64,000 bases of DNA from Chrysemys picta bellii (GCF_011386835.1 NC_088794.1:69016434-69080433), one strand, 5' to 3'; numbered from the stretch's first letter, positions 32,874 to 45,600 are shown. Notes: a model not told the origin generated them from the sequence alone. Numbers and translations are program-made.

Positions 32874-33035
32874 CAGGGCTGAAATTCTCACTGAATATTT
32901 CCCAGAGCACCTGGGCTCCTCCCCCACAGGAGGTGATAGGGCTCAGGGCTCCTACTCCAGGGGATGCGCTGGGGCTCGTGTGGGTTTGAAAGTATTTACC
33001 AGTGCTCCAGACAGCGCTGGTTGAATTTAAGCCCG
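32874..33035. repeat. Putative MITE with GGGCTNAAATTC inverted ends
   Basis: Left CAGGGCTGAAATTC; right GAATTTAAGCCCG (complement CGGGCTTAAATTC). The interior is GC-rich with GGGCTC repeats. No target duplication could be confirmed, so this is tentative. Confidence 0.4.
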
Positions 33036-33966
33036 ATAATACAACAATACAGAAATGTGCATTTTCAGGCTCCGTCTAGAAATAAGTCATTTTCACAGTA
33101 TTCCTAGAAGCATGAAAAGCTAGTGGTGATTATTTGAATTTATAGGTCCTCCTTCATTGCCTTACCCCTTCTGGGGTCTAGAGCTTGATGGAAGTTTGCT
33201 AGTATTTGAATTCTGAGAAGCTGTTAAATTTTGACATCACATTTTTTTCTTGTTTTCCAACCAGTCGCAATATAGGTTTCAGTAGACAATCATTTACATT
33301 TGGAGAAAGAATAATATTGTTTTACATCACTATGAACAAGTGCAAGGGAGTGGACAACAAGGCCTGTGATATTTAACTGAACTGTTGTCCAAAAAGAGTG
33401 TTTGATAATGGAGATCTCCTTCCCCACATCTGTTTGGCTTAATTTAGTCAGTTGATAAGATTTAATAAAATTCTTCCAACCCAACAACAACTTTTCAGTC
33501 CACACTAAATGTATCATATTTTAGTCCTGATAAACAGCCATGATTTTAAAATTTGTCTGAATTCAGGCATCTGAATTTGTAAGCATACAGCTGGTACCAT
33601 AGTTCTGGCACCATTTACTACTTATATATTCACACAATGAAAATGGGTTATCAGAGAGATTGTCAAATTATCTGAAGCTGCCAGAACTGGTACTTAAGAA
33701 TCGCAGGCCTGATTCTCTTCACAGGACTGTTCAACGCCTGTCCTCAGTGGAATCACTCCCAATTTAAAGCCATATACGAGAGGAATAATCAGGCCTAATG
33801 AATCACCAAATTCTGAATAGGCTTACACCCTCTGCAGTACCAGTGGTTTTGCACAGGGTGCAAGTTGGCATAGAATTTCATCCCAAGTATATTGGGAAAT
33901 TTTGTAAAATTCTATAAAAATGTTCAAGCATTTGTGAATGCCTGTCTATAGTTCAGCTATTCATGC

Positions 33967-34773
33967 TGTAGTGGGGCGGGTGCTCCACTCCCTGAATTTG
34001 GGGCTGCAGCAGGCCAGTAGGCCTGCACAGACAGGGAGCCAATCAGGGAAGGCCTTATAGGGAGCCAATCAGTGCCCAGATTGGAGGGAGCCAATCAGGG
34101 CCAGGCTCAGCCCTATAAGAAGGCTGCTAAGGACAGGAGCAGGCAGTCTGTCCCAGACCTTTGACAGGGGAAGGTCTGTCTCCAGGCTGGGAGACTAGCA
34201 CCCGGGACAGCACAGCGCAGTGCTGGGCAGGGCTGGGGGAGCAGAAAGTAACTCCAGCCTGGAGTCTGTCAGGCTGCAGGCCCTGAAGGGAAGGGCCTAG
34301 CCGGTGCTAGGGGCCGAAGGGAAAGCGGCCCAGGGACGTGGACAGGTGGAAGGAGAGAAGGAGGGCAGGACGCCTGCCACTAGAGGGTCCCTGGGTTGGG
34401 ACCCAGAGTAGTGGGCGGGCCTGCCCCCCCCCCCTTTTCCCCCTTGCCTTACACCCGGCCGACGGAGCAGCCATCTAGAGCTGCACCAACCCCCTGCCAA
34501 GAGGGGAGTGACTGAGAGTGCAGTTGGCCACATTGGCCAGGATGCAGCTGATTGATCCCCCCGGAAGGGGGCTAGGATGGACTAAGGGGCACTGCCGGAG
34601 GGCAGTGGCTCGAAGAGGACACCGCGAGCTTGGGAGCAACGCGGGTCTGGACACGCCAACCGAGGGAGAGACGACGGACGGGACACCACCAGAAGGGGGC
34701 GCTCCACTGGACAGAGCTCATTCCTGAGACCTCCAGTAGGAGGCGCCAGGTGGTGAGTCCCAACCCTGTCACA
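33967..34773 (+). mobile_element. Solo LTR, 807 bp, ATGC target duplication, intact-looking promoter
   Basis: Starts TGTAGTGGGGCGGG and ends ACCCTGTCACA (TG...CA). ATGC at 33963-33966 and 34774-34777 is an exact 4-bp target duplication. The U3 carries three GGAGCCAATCAG repeats (about 34036, 34069, 34087), each with a CCAAT box, followed by a CCCTATAAGAAGG TATA box at 34111. The rest is unusually GC-rich against its AT-rich neighbourhood and gives chance open frames. No polymerase or envelope sequence is attached, so this is a solo LTR. Confidence 0.8.
34036..34120 (+). promoter_or_regulatory. Triple CCAAT plus TATA promoter inside the LTR
   Basis: Three GGAGCCAATCAG units spaced about 33 and 18 bp apart, then CCTATAAGAAG at about 34112. 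The order and spacing resemble an RNA polymerase II LTR promoter. Activity cannot be judged from sequence. Confidence 0.6.
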
Positions 34774-34777
34774 ATGC

Positions 34778-37700
34778 CCACACCTTACTCCCAGTTACTC
34801 CCCACAGGAATTAAATCAGATTTAGGTCAGTACCAGTATTATGGGCCAAATTGTGCTCTTAAATATTCTAGTAAGCCACTGATCTCTAGAGTTAGAGATT
34901 TTCAAGAGTGTAAATGAGAACAGAATGCACACCCCAGTCCTTAATATGGGAAGGGCACAGATATTCGTGCAGAACAGGAAGAGAAATGATTTTACCTTGT
35001 CTACTCAAAAGTACCCAGAGATTAGATCAGTGATTAATCTAGACAAGCAAAGATAGATAAGCTTAATACCAAAGTAAGAAATTGGACATTGATGTTTGGT
35101 ACTGCTAGATATGATTGATTTCTGCCTTCTTGTCCCCCCACCACTTTCAATTATGCACAGATGTTATGAAAATACGTGTTTTCAATTGGATCAGTCCTGC
35201 TTTTTGAGCACTGTTCTTTTGTATTGGCACTGACGGCCCATCTCATTTCTCATACCCCTAATTCATCAGAGGCTATACTACATCTCACCGTTTTTCTGCA
35301 TAAACCGTACAAACTGTGAAACTATATGGAACGAAAAGTTCAAGCAGAAAAGCACCTCAAACAGTCTGTTCCTTCCCTAGATATTCAAACATGATTAACG
35401 TTCTTGTAATCTTATTTTTGTTGTGATGTTTTAGAAATCTCTGCGTACTGATAGGAAATCTTTTGCATTTAGCTAATTAAGACAGTCTCACAGGCAAGAA
35501 ATCTAATGAATAACTCAGAATAATTGTTCATTAATCCAACAATGCCTGCTGTAAGTGCACGGGTATTCCTAGTTCTAATCCACTTGGGACCACCCTGGTG
35601 AGAAAAAAAATGTAAATCAGATGCTCGAAGGCAGCATAGAACCCTTGGATAAAGTTATTATTTAATTACGTGGGATGTGTTACAATGCAGAATACTTCTA
35701 CAGTTCTTATTGCCCATAAACTAGCACAGAATAAGCACGTAGTGAACTACTTTCAACTAGCTTATAACAAGAAGGGCAGACAGAATGTAGCTGCACATTT
35801 GTAGGGTTTAACAATGTCTAATGAAGTGCCGAAAACTGACAAAGTCTGCTAAGTTTTATATATTTCAGGATAGTTTATTATTTTAAACGGAAAGTAATGA
35901 ATTGACCAAGGACAGACTAACTAGTAAAATCAATAGGCCTCATTCTCTAGCAGCTGGCAGAATTGCCAGAGCTTGGCAACACCCTTGGTAATTGTATTTT
36001 CCCTGGTCATGTCCTCTGTGCCAACAACTGGTGGTATTGGGTGGAACACAGTCACCATAGCAACTCCCAAGACTGCCCTAAGGCTGCCATATTTAGCATC
36101 CTCTGAAGTGGCACAAACAGTGGCACACTAGATCTGGCTCAATATATTGAGTTCTGTAGCTTGATTATGACTAAATTGTTATAATAGAAAATGTAATTAG
36201 CTTCCATCATTGGAAGCAATGAATTCTCTTTCCATTACTGGCCTGTTTGCCAAAAAAGAATTGTCCAAAGCATCTTGACAGTTCTGACAGTTTCTAGAAA
36301 GTTCACTTCTGTAATTCATAAGCTATTTACTCCCAACCTGGGATACAAATAATTAAGGTACCCCATTGCTAAAGAAAAGACTCATCTACTAAGAGCATCG
36401 AAAAATATTTTTTCAATCAATCAAAATCTGCTCCTCTTCAACAAAATCCAAAAGAGGCTGGCAAGGAATTGGCGCTTCAAACCCGTGCTTTACACAGGAG
36501 TGCATTGCCAACCAATCAATCAGCATTTCAGGCTCTCTCTTTTTGGAAGGGGGGGCATGATTGAACAAAGCAAATAGCCCAGACCATGATAGAGCTCTGT
36601 CACTGGAACACACTGTCCCAAGCTTTCATTCCTTCTAAAATGAACACTTATTGCAGCCCTGCCCTTCTGCCTAGTGTCATTAAAATGTAAATTTTGAGAT
36701 AAATGGGCTGCTTTGAAGTCATTTATTGAGTCTATAGAAAAATACTATTACCCAGGAATTCAAATGTGGGATCAACTCATTTTAAAAATAACGATTTGCA
36801 TAATATTTTGCATTTCAATAGTGCTTTTCATTCACAGATCTTGATACTCTCCAAAGTTTAAGGACTTGATCCGCAGATATGCTGAGCACCCGAATCACCA
36901 AGTACTACTGGTGCTTAGTATCTTGATGGATCAGACCCTAAATAATTAAGCCTCACAAGACGTGTTGTCGATTAAAAATATATAGGGATCATTTTATCCA
37001 CTAATGAAATGCAGCCACCTCTAAAATAATGCACTGGCTGTTAAACTGTAGTGTAGTGTTGCTGTATGCTGTTTAAGGCAGCAAATGAAGGAGAATATTC
37101 CTTCCAATTAGAAGAGCAGAGGGACTTTAAGTAGGCAAATAATTTCCCTGAGCTAACATTGGGCTACTGTCCTGGGAACCACACCCCTATCTTTATGAAA
37201 ACTGGTGGAGGAATCTTTGTGGAACATAAGAGTTCAGAACCTCTGTTTTACATTTCTAGAAAATATTTTAGAAATCCCATGTATTTACTTCTCACTTTAT
37301 AGATTGCTTCCAAATAAACAATCTTCCAAAAGATTTGTGACTTATTAACCATTTGATTCTAAATTATGCCAAACTCAAAGCACAAAAACAATTAATATTT
37401 CATTCAGGATACATGGAATAAAAAAAATATAGAAACTATCTCCAGTATCATTTGTTTCTCCTTCATCCATTTCAGTTTGCAGGGAAGCAATTTCACAAAC
37501 TGATCTTGCAGACTTCAAGTATTTCTAAAGTTAAAAGATCCTTCATAAAATACAGCTGAGGTAACAAATCTCAGAGAACAATTTTTGTTGCTAATGGAAA
37601 TATTGTTTATGTAAGGGAAATTGACTCTGTCTTAGAGGTTTCTAGCAATTGATACAAACACTAGTTTTAAGAAAGTGGAATTTGCAGTACCAGTCACACA

Positions 37701-37934
37701 GCCATAATATATTAATAATTGTAGGTCTGAATCAACTAATGAAGTTGTGTAGAGAAGTTTCAACAAAATTACTTACCATAAGGGGATATTGTTTCATTTA
37801 ACTTGCAGGTTTCAATTGCCTTGTTAACACAATGTTTTCAGCCTTCAGTTATTGCTGTATATACAGCGGCGGTGTGCATGTGTGCTGAATTTGATATACA
37901 GCTTCTGTGCATGATAAAAATCAATAGCTGATCC
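34778..37934. other. Long intergenic stretch, no gene recognised
   Basis: AT-rich. A foldback-type repeat lies near 36868-36941 (GGACTTGATCCGCAGATATG...GATGGATCAGACC). No ORF with a domain and no RNA gene identified. TTA at 37935-37937 is the left Harbinger target site. Confidence 0.5.
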
Positions 37935-38319
37935 TTAGGCCTGGTCTATACTAAGAGTTTAGGTCAAATTTAGCAGTGTTAACTCGAATTAAGCCTGGAC
38001 ATGTCCACACGACGAAGCCCTTTTTTTCGACTTAAAGGGCCCTTTAAACCGGTTTCTTTACTCCACCGCTGACGAGGGGATTAGCGCTAAAATCGACCTT
38101 TGCGGGTCGGATTTGGGGTAGTGTGGACGGAATTCAATGTTATTGGCCTCCGGGAGCTATCCCACAGTGCTTCATTGTGACCGCTCTGGACAGCACTCTC
38201 AACTCAGATGCACTGACCAGGTAGACAGGAAAAGCCCCGCGAACTTTTGAATTTCATTTCCTGTTTGCCCAGCGTGGAGAGCACAGGTGACCACGCAGAG
38301 CTCATCAGCACAGGTAACC

Positions 38320-40242
38320 ATGATGGAGTCCCAGGATCGCAAAAGAGCTCCAGCATGGACCGAACGGGAGGTACGGGATCTGCTCGCCAAATGGGGAGAC
38401 GAATCAGTGCTAGCTGAACTCCGTAGCAGTAAGCGAAATGGCAAAATATTAGAAAAGGTCTCCAAGGCCATGAAGGACAGATGTCATAAGAGGGATGCAC
38501 AGTAGTGCTGCATGAAAATTAAGGAGCTAAGGCAAGCCTATCACAAAGCCAGAGGGGCAAACGGAAGGTCCAGAGCAGAGCTGCAAACATACCGCTTCTA
38601 CGTGGAGCTGCATGCGAAGCTGGGGGTGCAGCCACCACTACCCCAACCGTGTGCTTTGACTCCATCAATGGAGGATCATGCAACAGGGAAGCAGGTTCGG
38701 GGTACGAGGAAGATGATGAAGACAAAGAAGATAGCTCACAGCAAGGAAGCAGAGAAACCAGTTTCCAACAGCCAGGATATGTTTATCACTATGGACCTGG
38801 AACCAGTAACCCCCAACCTCACCCAAGGCGTGCTCTCAGACCCTGAGGGCACACAAGGGACCTCTGGTGAGTGTACCTTTGTAAATATTACACATGGTTT
38901 AAAAGCAAGTGTGTTTAATGATTAATTTGCCCTGGCAATCGTGGCCAGTACAGCTACTGGAAAAGTCTGTTAACGTGTATGGGGATGGAGCGGAAATCCT
39001 CCAGGGACATCTCCAGAAAGCTCTCCTTCATGTACTCCCAAAGCCTTTGCAAAAGGTTTCTGGGGAAGGCTGCCTTATCCCATCCGCCATGGTAGGACAC
39101 TTTACCACGCCAGGCCAGTAGCACGTAGTCTGGAATCATTGCATAACAAAGCATGGCAGTATATGGTCCCGGTGTTTGCTGGCATGCAGACAACATCCAT
39201 TCCTTATCTCTCTTTGTTATCCTCAGGAGAGTGATATTCATGGTCACCTGGTTGAAATGGGATGATTTTATTAAGGGGACATTCAGAGGTGCCCATTCCT
39301 GCTCGGCTGAACGGAAATGTTCCCTGCTGTTAGCCACGCGGTGGTGGGGAGGGGTGAAGTGATCATCCCAGAGAATTGTGTGTGTGTGTGTGGGGTAGTT
39401 GGGTTTGTGCTGCATGTTAACCTGGAAACCGCAGCCCCTCCTTTTACATTGCAAACCCATTTTAAATGGCCAACCCAACGGGTGCTTGGTATGGGAAATG
39501 GGGGTACTACTGTTTGAAACCATTCCCACGTTATGAAGGTTAAAAAAGCCAAAAGACTGTGGCTTAGCATGGCTGCCTGCAAGCCGAATTCTGTTGCCTG
39601 GCACTGCGTGAGTGATCTCTCATACCAAACTGGCAGGCCCTCAATATAAGGAAAAATGCGACCTTGTAACGAAAGCACATGTGCTGTGTAATGTGAACAG
39701 CAAAATTTAACGTGAAAGTGTGTACCCATTGTTCTCTAAAATGTCTTTTTTTAACCACCTCTCCCTTCTCCACCAGCTGCAAATGTTTCTCCTTCATAGA
39801 GGCTAGTGAAGATTAGAAGGAGAAAACGGCAGACTCAGGATGATATGTTCTCGGAGCTCCAGATGTCCTCCCATGCTGACAGAGCACAGCAGAATGTGTG
39901 GAGGCAGTCAATGTCAGAGTGCAAAAAAGCACAATATGCACGAGAGGAGAGGTGGCGGGCTGAATCGCGGGCTGAAGAGAGCAAGTGGCGGCCTAACTGA
40001 TATGCTCCAGCTGCTGGAGCATCAAACTGATATGCTCCAGCGTATGGTTGAGCTGCAGGAAAGGCAGCAGGAGCAGAGACCGCCGCTACAGCCCCTGTGT
40101 AACCAACAGCCCTCCTCCCCAAGTTCCATAGCCTCCTCATCCAGATGCCCAAGAACGCAGTGTGGGGGCCTCCGGCCACCCAGTCACTCCACCCCCAGAT
40201 GATTGCCCAAGCATCAGAAGGCTGGCCTTCAATAAGTGCTGA
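38320..40242 (+). pseudogene. Myb/SANT-like DNA-binding protein of Harbinger (copy B), broken
   Basis: Counterpart of the copy A gene. ATG at 38320 (followed by a second ATG) gives MMESQDRKRAPAWTEREVRD. TAG at 38503-38505 replaces a Gln codon (DAQQC in copy A). Two compensating indels scramble the frame from about residue 105 until SNSQDMF restores it. Exon 1 ends at 38866 before GTGAGT; exon 2 starts at 39777 after CCACCAG. Exon 2 has TAG at 39797-39799 in place of a Gln codon, then a basic run (KIRRRKRQTQDDMFSELQMS), a coiled-coil-like Arg/Glu region and a shared C-terminus (QERQQEQRPPLQPL) ending TGA at 40240-40242. A duplicated AACTGATATGCTCCAG lies near 39994 and 40026. AATAAA follows at 40335-40340. 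Confidence 0.85.
38867..39776 (+). other. Intron of the copy B Myb/SANT-like gene
   Basis: Same GTGAGT donor and CCACCAG acceptor as copy A. Intron sequence is conserved between the copies. A GT microsatellite (about 39379-39392) replaces the G-rich stretch seen in copy A. Confidence 0.7.
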
Positions 40243-40486
40243 AGTTTTAAACTGCAGTGTGTCCTTTTCCTTCCCTCCTCCCCCAACCCTCCCGGGCTAC
40301 CTTGGCAATTATCCCCCTAGTTGTGTGATGAATTAATAAAGAATGCATGAATGTGAAGTAACAATGACTATTGCCTCTGCAAACAGTGCTCGAAGGGGGG
40401 AGAGGAGGGTGGTTAGTTTATAGGGAAGTAGAGTGAACTGGGGAGTGGGGGGCGGAGGGTTCATCAAGGAGAAACAAACAGAAGTT

Positions 40487-41780
40487 TCACACTGTAGCCT
40501 GGCCAGTCACAAAACTAGTTTTCAAAGCTTCTCTGATGCGCACCGCGCCCTGCTGTACTCTTCTAACAGCCCTGGTGTCTGGCTGCGCATAATCAGCAGC
40601 CAGGCGATTTGCCTCAACCTCCCACCCCGCCATAAATGTCTCCCCTTTACTCTCACAGATATTGTGGAGCGCACAGCAAGCAGCAATAACAATGGGGATA
40701 TTGGCTTCACTGAGGTCTATCCGAGTCAGTAAACTGTGCCAGCGCGCTTTTAAACGTCCAAATACACATTCCACCACCGTTCGGCACTTGCTCAGCCTAT
40801 AGTTGAACAGGTCCTGACTACTGTTCAGGCTGCCTGTGTTCGGCTTCATGAGCCATGGCATTAAGGGCTAGGCTGGGTCCCCAAGGATAACAATAGGCAT
40901 TTCAACATCCAACAGTTATTTTCTGGTCCGGGAAGAAAGTCCCTTCCTCCAGCTTTTGAAACAGACCAGAGTTTCTGAAGACACTAGCATCATGTACCTT
41001 TTCCGGCCATACCACGCTGATGTTAGTGAAACGTCCCTTGTGATCCACCAGAGCTTGCAGCAGCATTGAAAAGTACCCCTTGTGGTTTATGTACTCTGTG
41101 GCTTGGTGCTCCGGTGACAAGATTGGGATATGGGTTCCGTCTATTGCCCCACCACAGTTTGGGAATCCCATTGCAGCAAAGCCATCCACTATGACCTGCA
41201 CATTTCCCAGAGTCACTGCCCTTGATATCACCAGGTCTTTCATTGCCCTGGCAACTTGGATCATAGCAGCCCCCACAGTAGATTTGCTCACTCCAAATTG
41301 ATTCCTGACTGACCGGTAGCTGTCTGGTGTTGCAAGCTTCCTCAGGGCTATTGCCAGTTGCTTTTCAACTGTGAGGGCTGCTCTCATCCTGGTATTCTGG
41401 TGCTTCAGGGCAGGGGAAAGCAAGTCACAAAGTTCCATGAAAGTGCCCTTACGCATGCGTAAGTTTTGCAGCCACTGGGAATCGTCCCACACCTGCAACA
41501 TGATGCGGTCCCACCAGTCTGTGCTTGTTTCCCGGGCCCAGAATCCGTGTTCTACGCCATGAACCTGCCCCAGTAACACCATTATTTGCACATTGCTGGG
41601 GCCTGTACTTTGTGAGAGGTCTATGTCCATGTCAATTTCCTCATCACTCTCGTCGCTGCGCTGCAATCGCCTCCTCGCCTGCTTTTGCTTTGACATGTTC
41701 TGGCTCTGCATATACTCCAGGACAGTGTGCGTGGTTTTCATAGTGCTCATAATTGCTGCGGTGATCTGAGTGGGCTCCAT
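40487..41780 (-). pseudogene. HARBI1-like DDE transposase, Harbinger family 1 copy B, one frameshift and one stop
   Basis: The start ATG at 41778-41780 is intact (MEPTQITAAIMSTMKTTHTV) and the N-terminal half is open to about 40902. Motifs in order: SDESDEEIDMDIDLSQ acidic stretch, FWARETSTDWWDRI, QFGVSKSTVGAAMIQVARAM helix-turn-helix, GGAIDGTHIPI (first Asp), VHDASVF (second Asp). A 2-bp loss near 40910 shifts frame. Just beyond, a Tyr codon of DPAYPLMPW has become TAG (about 40869). The rest (MPWLMKPNTGSLN, VVECVFGRLKARWH with the Glu, CCALHNICESKGETF) is open to 40487. The damage lies between the second Asp and the Glu, whereas copy A is damaged at its N-terminus and after the Glu. Confidence 0.9.
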
Positions 41781-41960
41781 GATCCCAGTGCTATGGTGTC
41801 TGTGCTGAAAAAAGGCGCGAAACTATTGTCTGACGGAGGGATGGAGAGAGGGAGGGGCAAGTGACGACATGGCTTACAGGTACAGGGAATTAAAATCAAC
41901 AAAGGTGGCTGTGCATCAGGGAGAAACACAAACAACTGTCACACAGAATGGCCCCCCCAA

Positions 41961-41993
41961 AGATTGAACTCAAAACCCTGGGTTTAGCAGGCC
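41961..41993. repeat. tRNA-SINE-like 33-bp snippet in copy B
   Basis: 30 of 33 bases match the SINE at 61377-61409. It sits at the same place as 12414-12446 in copy A. Confidence 0.6.
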
Positions 41994-42084
41994 GTTGATT
42001 TCACGGAGGGAGGGGGAAGCAAATGAATACAGAACAAATCTGGTCCATCTATTTTTTAGATCTTAAGCTGGCAGGAGATGGTGC

Positions 42085-42450
42085 ATCATGACTGATAGCC
42101 ATCGGCATCTTCTGGGTGCTTGGCAGAAGATGCTGTACTACGACTGCTAGCCATCATCGTCAAGACTGTTCAATAGGACTGCCGGCAGGACTGAGTCTCC
42201 AGGAGACAAAACATGTCTGTCCAGGTGCCTGTGACCGAACTCACTGAGGAGTACGACGACGACGGATACCAGTCATAATACACCATCTACTGCCAAAAGG
42301 CAAGGAGCTGCTGCTGTATAGCAATGCAGCCCCATGTCTGCCAGCACCCAGATAGCCGATGACGGCTACCAGTCATATTGCACCGTCTACTGCCAAAAGG
42401 CAGTTAGCTGCTGCTGCTGTGTAGCAATGCAGTACCACGTCTGCTGGCAC
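42085..42450. repeat. Degenerate tandem repeat in Harbinger copy B
   Basis: Same unit family as 12510-12990 (ACGACGACGGATACCAGTCA, TACTGCCAAAAGGCA, GCTGCTGCTGTGTAGCAATG), with fewer units than in copy A, which partly explains copy B's shorter length. Confidence 0.7.
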
Positions 42451-42880
42451 CCAGATGACATATGGGGACGGTGAGCTGAACTGAGCTGAGAGGGCTCCAT
42501 GCTTGCCGTGTTATGTTGTCTGCACAGGTAACCCAGGTAAAAAGGTGCGAATCGATTGTCTGCCGTTGCTCTGACAGAGGGGGAGGGGCCTGACGACATG
42601 TACCCAGAACCCCCCCGTGACACTGTTTTTGCATCATCAGGCATTGGGATCTCAACCCAGAATTCCAATGGGTGGCGGAGACTGCGGGAACTGTGGGATA
42701 GCTACCCACAGTGCAATGCTCTGGAAGTTGACACTAGCCTCGGTTCTGTGGACGCGGTCCGCCGCCTTAATGCACTTAGAGCATTTTATGTTGGGACACA
42801 CAATCTACTGTATAAAACTGATTTCTATAAAACCGGCTTCTATAAATTTGACCTAATTTCGTAGTGTAGACATACCCTGA

Positions 42881-45164
42881 GATAAATACATGCAGCCCTC
42901 ACTGAAATTGCTGCAATTGCATGTGTGCAACTAAGAACATTATTTGGCCTCTTAATAGATGAGAACTCCATGTTAATTTACATGGAAAAAAACAAATGAG
43001 GGGACTGCACAGTCAGTAAATAATTCTTACATCAGTGGAGCAAGGTTACCTTCCTCTCAGGAAAACTAGATTCACAGAACTTGTGAATTTACTTTTGTCT
43101 CCACATTGGCTTATGGTCTTCTCTTTCCTGTAGCTGTTTGGCTCATATGGATCTGTGATGCCAAACACTGCCTGAGTGTCACTGCCACTGCTTTTCCTTG
43201 TCATCCTTATGCGAGAACGGATAACATTGTTTAAGAAACAAAATGGTAATTTGTACTTGTTTGCTCTCTACATCTGGATGGGAAGAAGTCCTGCCCTTAA
43301 GTGCTTCTGAAAGTCTTACTAGGTGCCCTTCTGCAGCTTTAGGTGCCTAAATGCCTTTACAAGTCTGGCCCTTGATCTTAGTTTCCCCATCTACAAAAAG
43401 TGATAGTAATGCTGGTTTAAGATCTATGGATAAATGTGTGCTATGTGCAATCCAAATATTACTACCTACAATTATTATTAGTTGTTGTTAATAGTTTTCC
43501 CTGTTGTAAGAAATGTTATGAGCAGGAAAGATAAATAATCCATCTAGCCAGATAAGGCTGTTCTTGTGTGTTTAATCGTTATCCTTTCCAATATTTACTC
43601 CATTTCTCCCCCTTCTCTACAAAAAGAGGAATGAAGCTGTTAGATTAATTTATTACTAAGTAAGAGAAGACTCACACTCAAAGTAAGTGAGGAGTAATTC
43701 TTGTGAAGTCAGTTGTGTTATGCAGTAATAAAACTGGAGAAACGCACCCTTTGCATTACCCCTAACATATATCCACTATACTCTTAGCACAATCTTGTCA
43801 TGCTTGGATTCCCTGATTATACTCCTAGGGATCAATCCTGTACTCCTTACCTACATACAACTATACTTGAGTTTAAATGGGAGTTTCTATGACTATTCAA
43901 AAATCAGGCCTCCAGTTTTCTTTAAGGTTGTGTTCCTAAATTTTGAGCCAATTAAAATAAAAATAACTAGAAAATGGAGTAATTTTCTTCAGTAACTGTT
44001 ATGTCCCCTTCATCTTCCTTTTTCCCTTGAGAATAAAAGTGGCTTCTTTAACTTTGTATCATAATACATACTCTTCAGTTCCTTTAGCATCTTTGTTGTA
44101 CCCTCTCAAAATAATAATATCCTTCCTGTAGCACAAATATTTTTGCACAGACAATTGCAGCTAATACTTTATCTTCCTAGTCAAACTGTCAATAAGTATC
44201 TCCACCATCACTCAGGATGGAATCTCCGTTACTATGAATCAGGTGTTGCCAGTTGGAAGCTCTCTATCAAAGGAAAGGATCACATGGGAAGCTGCTTCTG
44301 ATGTAAAGTGATATACTGCATGACAGTTTCTTGGAACAAACAGAAGCCCTCTGTGCTTCTGGCAACACTAGCAGACGGCAGAGCTCGGAAACATTTTCCA
44401 GACTGCAAAATGAATGAAGTGTTTGACAGACATTAGAATGTAGAAGCAGCTGTAACTGCCCACTCAATGTTGTAAAAAAGAAAATTGAAGCCACAGTTTC
44501 TTAAGACTCCATTGCTGCGAAATAAGATGACAAAGACAAGCTCTTGTGAATGCTCTTTCCCACAGGGCAGATGTATTATAAATAAATGGGGGGGAGGGGC
44601 ACACATGGAGAGGAAGAGTTTACACAACTGTGCTGGGATAATTCAAACCTCAGAGTTCACTGTTTTGCTGCTGCTGCTGGTTTTTCAAACTTGTGCCATG
44701 GTAATTTCACCATCAGAACAAATGGCAATCAAATTAAAAATTTCACAATTTGTAGAAAAATACCTATTTATACCCCTTTTGTCTGACAGAGAAAGCCAAA
44801 AACACTCAGTCTCCCTCACAGTTGCCTTTGACAAGCAAACAATGGATAAAAACAAAGTGCTGAAGTCCAACACATTTTGCACGGAGGGCATGGCATAAAT
44901 TTATAGCATTCAGACAATCTGAAGCTTCCCACAAACAGTGCACAACAGTCTGTATTTTTCTAGGAAACTTGTACACACCCCTCTTCTGCTCCCCTGCCCT
45001 GTCTCCCTTATAAAATGTATATGGATGTTCCAAGAAAGAGGCTCATGAGATGAGGGGGATGGTGGAGGGGACAGGAAATAACCACTAGTTCAGCTCTTGC
45101 ATCACAGCTGGAATAAAAATTATTTAAGTTCTAAATGGATGACTAATAGCACCAAGGGAGATGA
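42881..45164. other. Intergenic stretch, no gene recognised
   Basis: AT-rich. It includes a GCTTTAGGTGCCTAAATGCC repeat core near 43335 and the 59-bp segment 44714-44772 that recurs at 50302-50359. No ORF with a domain. Confidence 0.5.
44714..44772. repeat. Dispersed segment shared with 50302-50359
   Basis: Shared words include TTTCACA and GTAGAAAAATACCT. About nine differences and one indel over 59 bases, same orientation. No family recognised. Confidence 0.6.
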
Positions 45165-45600
45165 CTCAGACTCAGACTTTAGGGTCAGAAGGGACCATCA
45201 TGATCATTTAGTCTGACCTGAACATTGCATGCCACAGAACCTCATCCATTCCTGAAATAGACCCCTAACCTCTAGCTGAGTTACTGAATTCCTCAAAGCA
45301 TGGTTTAAAGACTTCAAGTTATAGAGAATTCACTATTTACCCTAGTTTAAACCTGCAAGTGACCCATGTCCCATGCTGCAGAGGAAGGCAAAAAATCTCC
45401 AGGGTCTCGGTCAATGTGACCCGGGTAAAATTCCTTCCCAATCCCAAATATGGCAATCAGTTAGACCCCGAGCATGTGGTCAAGACCCACCAGGCAGATA
45501 CCTGGGAAAGAATTCTCTGTAGTAACTCCAAGCCTTTCCCCATCTAGTGTCCCATTAGTAAATGGTTTCTCTGTTTGATGTAGCTTGCAACATCTGCTGC
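45165..45600 (-). mobile_element. CR1 LINE fragment, antisense, about 430 bp
   Basis: Starts GGGTCAGAAGGGACCATCAT and continues GATCATTTAGTCTGACCTG, CTCATCCATTCCTGAAATAG and TGGTCAAGACCCACCAGGCA, as in antisense sauropsid CR1. It contains no usable ORF. Confidence 0.75.

Larger units (their letters stand above)
31946..33966. other. Intergenic stretch, mostly unassigned
   Basis: AT-rich. It contains the TG microsatellite at 32703-32735, a MITE-like segment at 32874-33035 and a foldback-type repeat at about 33705-33797 (GGCCTGATTCTC ... AATAATCAGGCC). No gene recognised. Confidence 0.5.
37938..42877. mobile_element. PIF/Harbinger transposon, family 1, copy B (4940 bp)
   Basis: Left end GGCCTGGTCTATACTAAGAG, right end (read inward) GGGTATGTCTACACTACGAA. 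The flanks are TTA (37935-37937) and TGA (42878-42880), a target duplication with one change. It has the same layout and close sequence identity to copy A throughout, including the subterminal 13-mers at 38155-38167 and 42691-42703. Both genes are inactivated by changes different from those in copy A. Confidence 0.95.

Noticed and set aside
34297..34917. Open frames in the GC-rich LTR at 33967-34773
   Set aside because: Explained by GC bias inside a solo LTR; no gag, pol or env similarity.
39564..39797. Open frames on the minus strand over the Harbinger intron and exon 2
   Set aside because: Shadow frames of the conserved intron and exon; equivalents in copy A have no motif.
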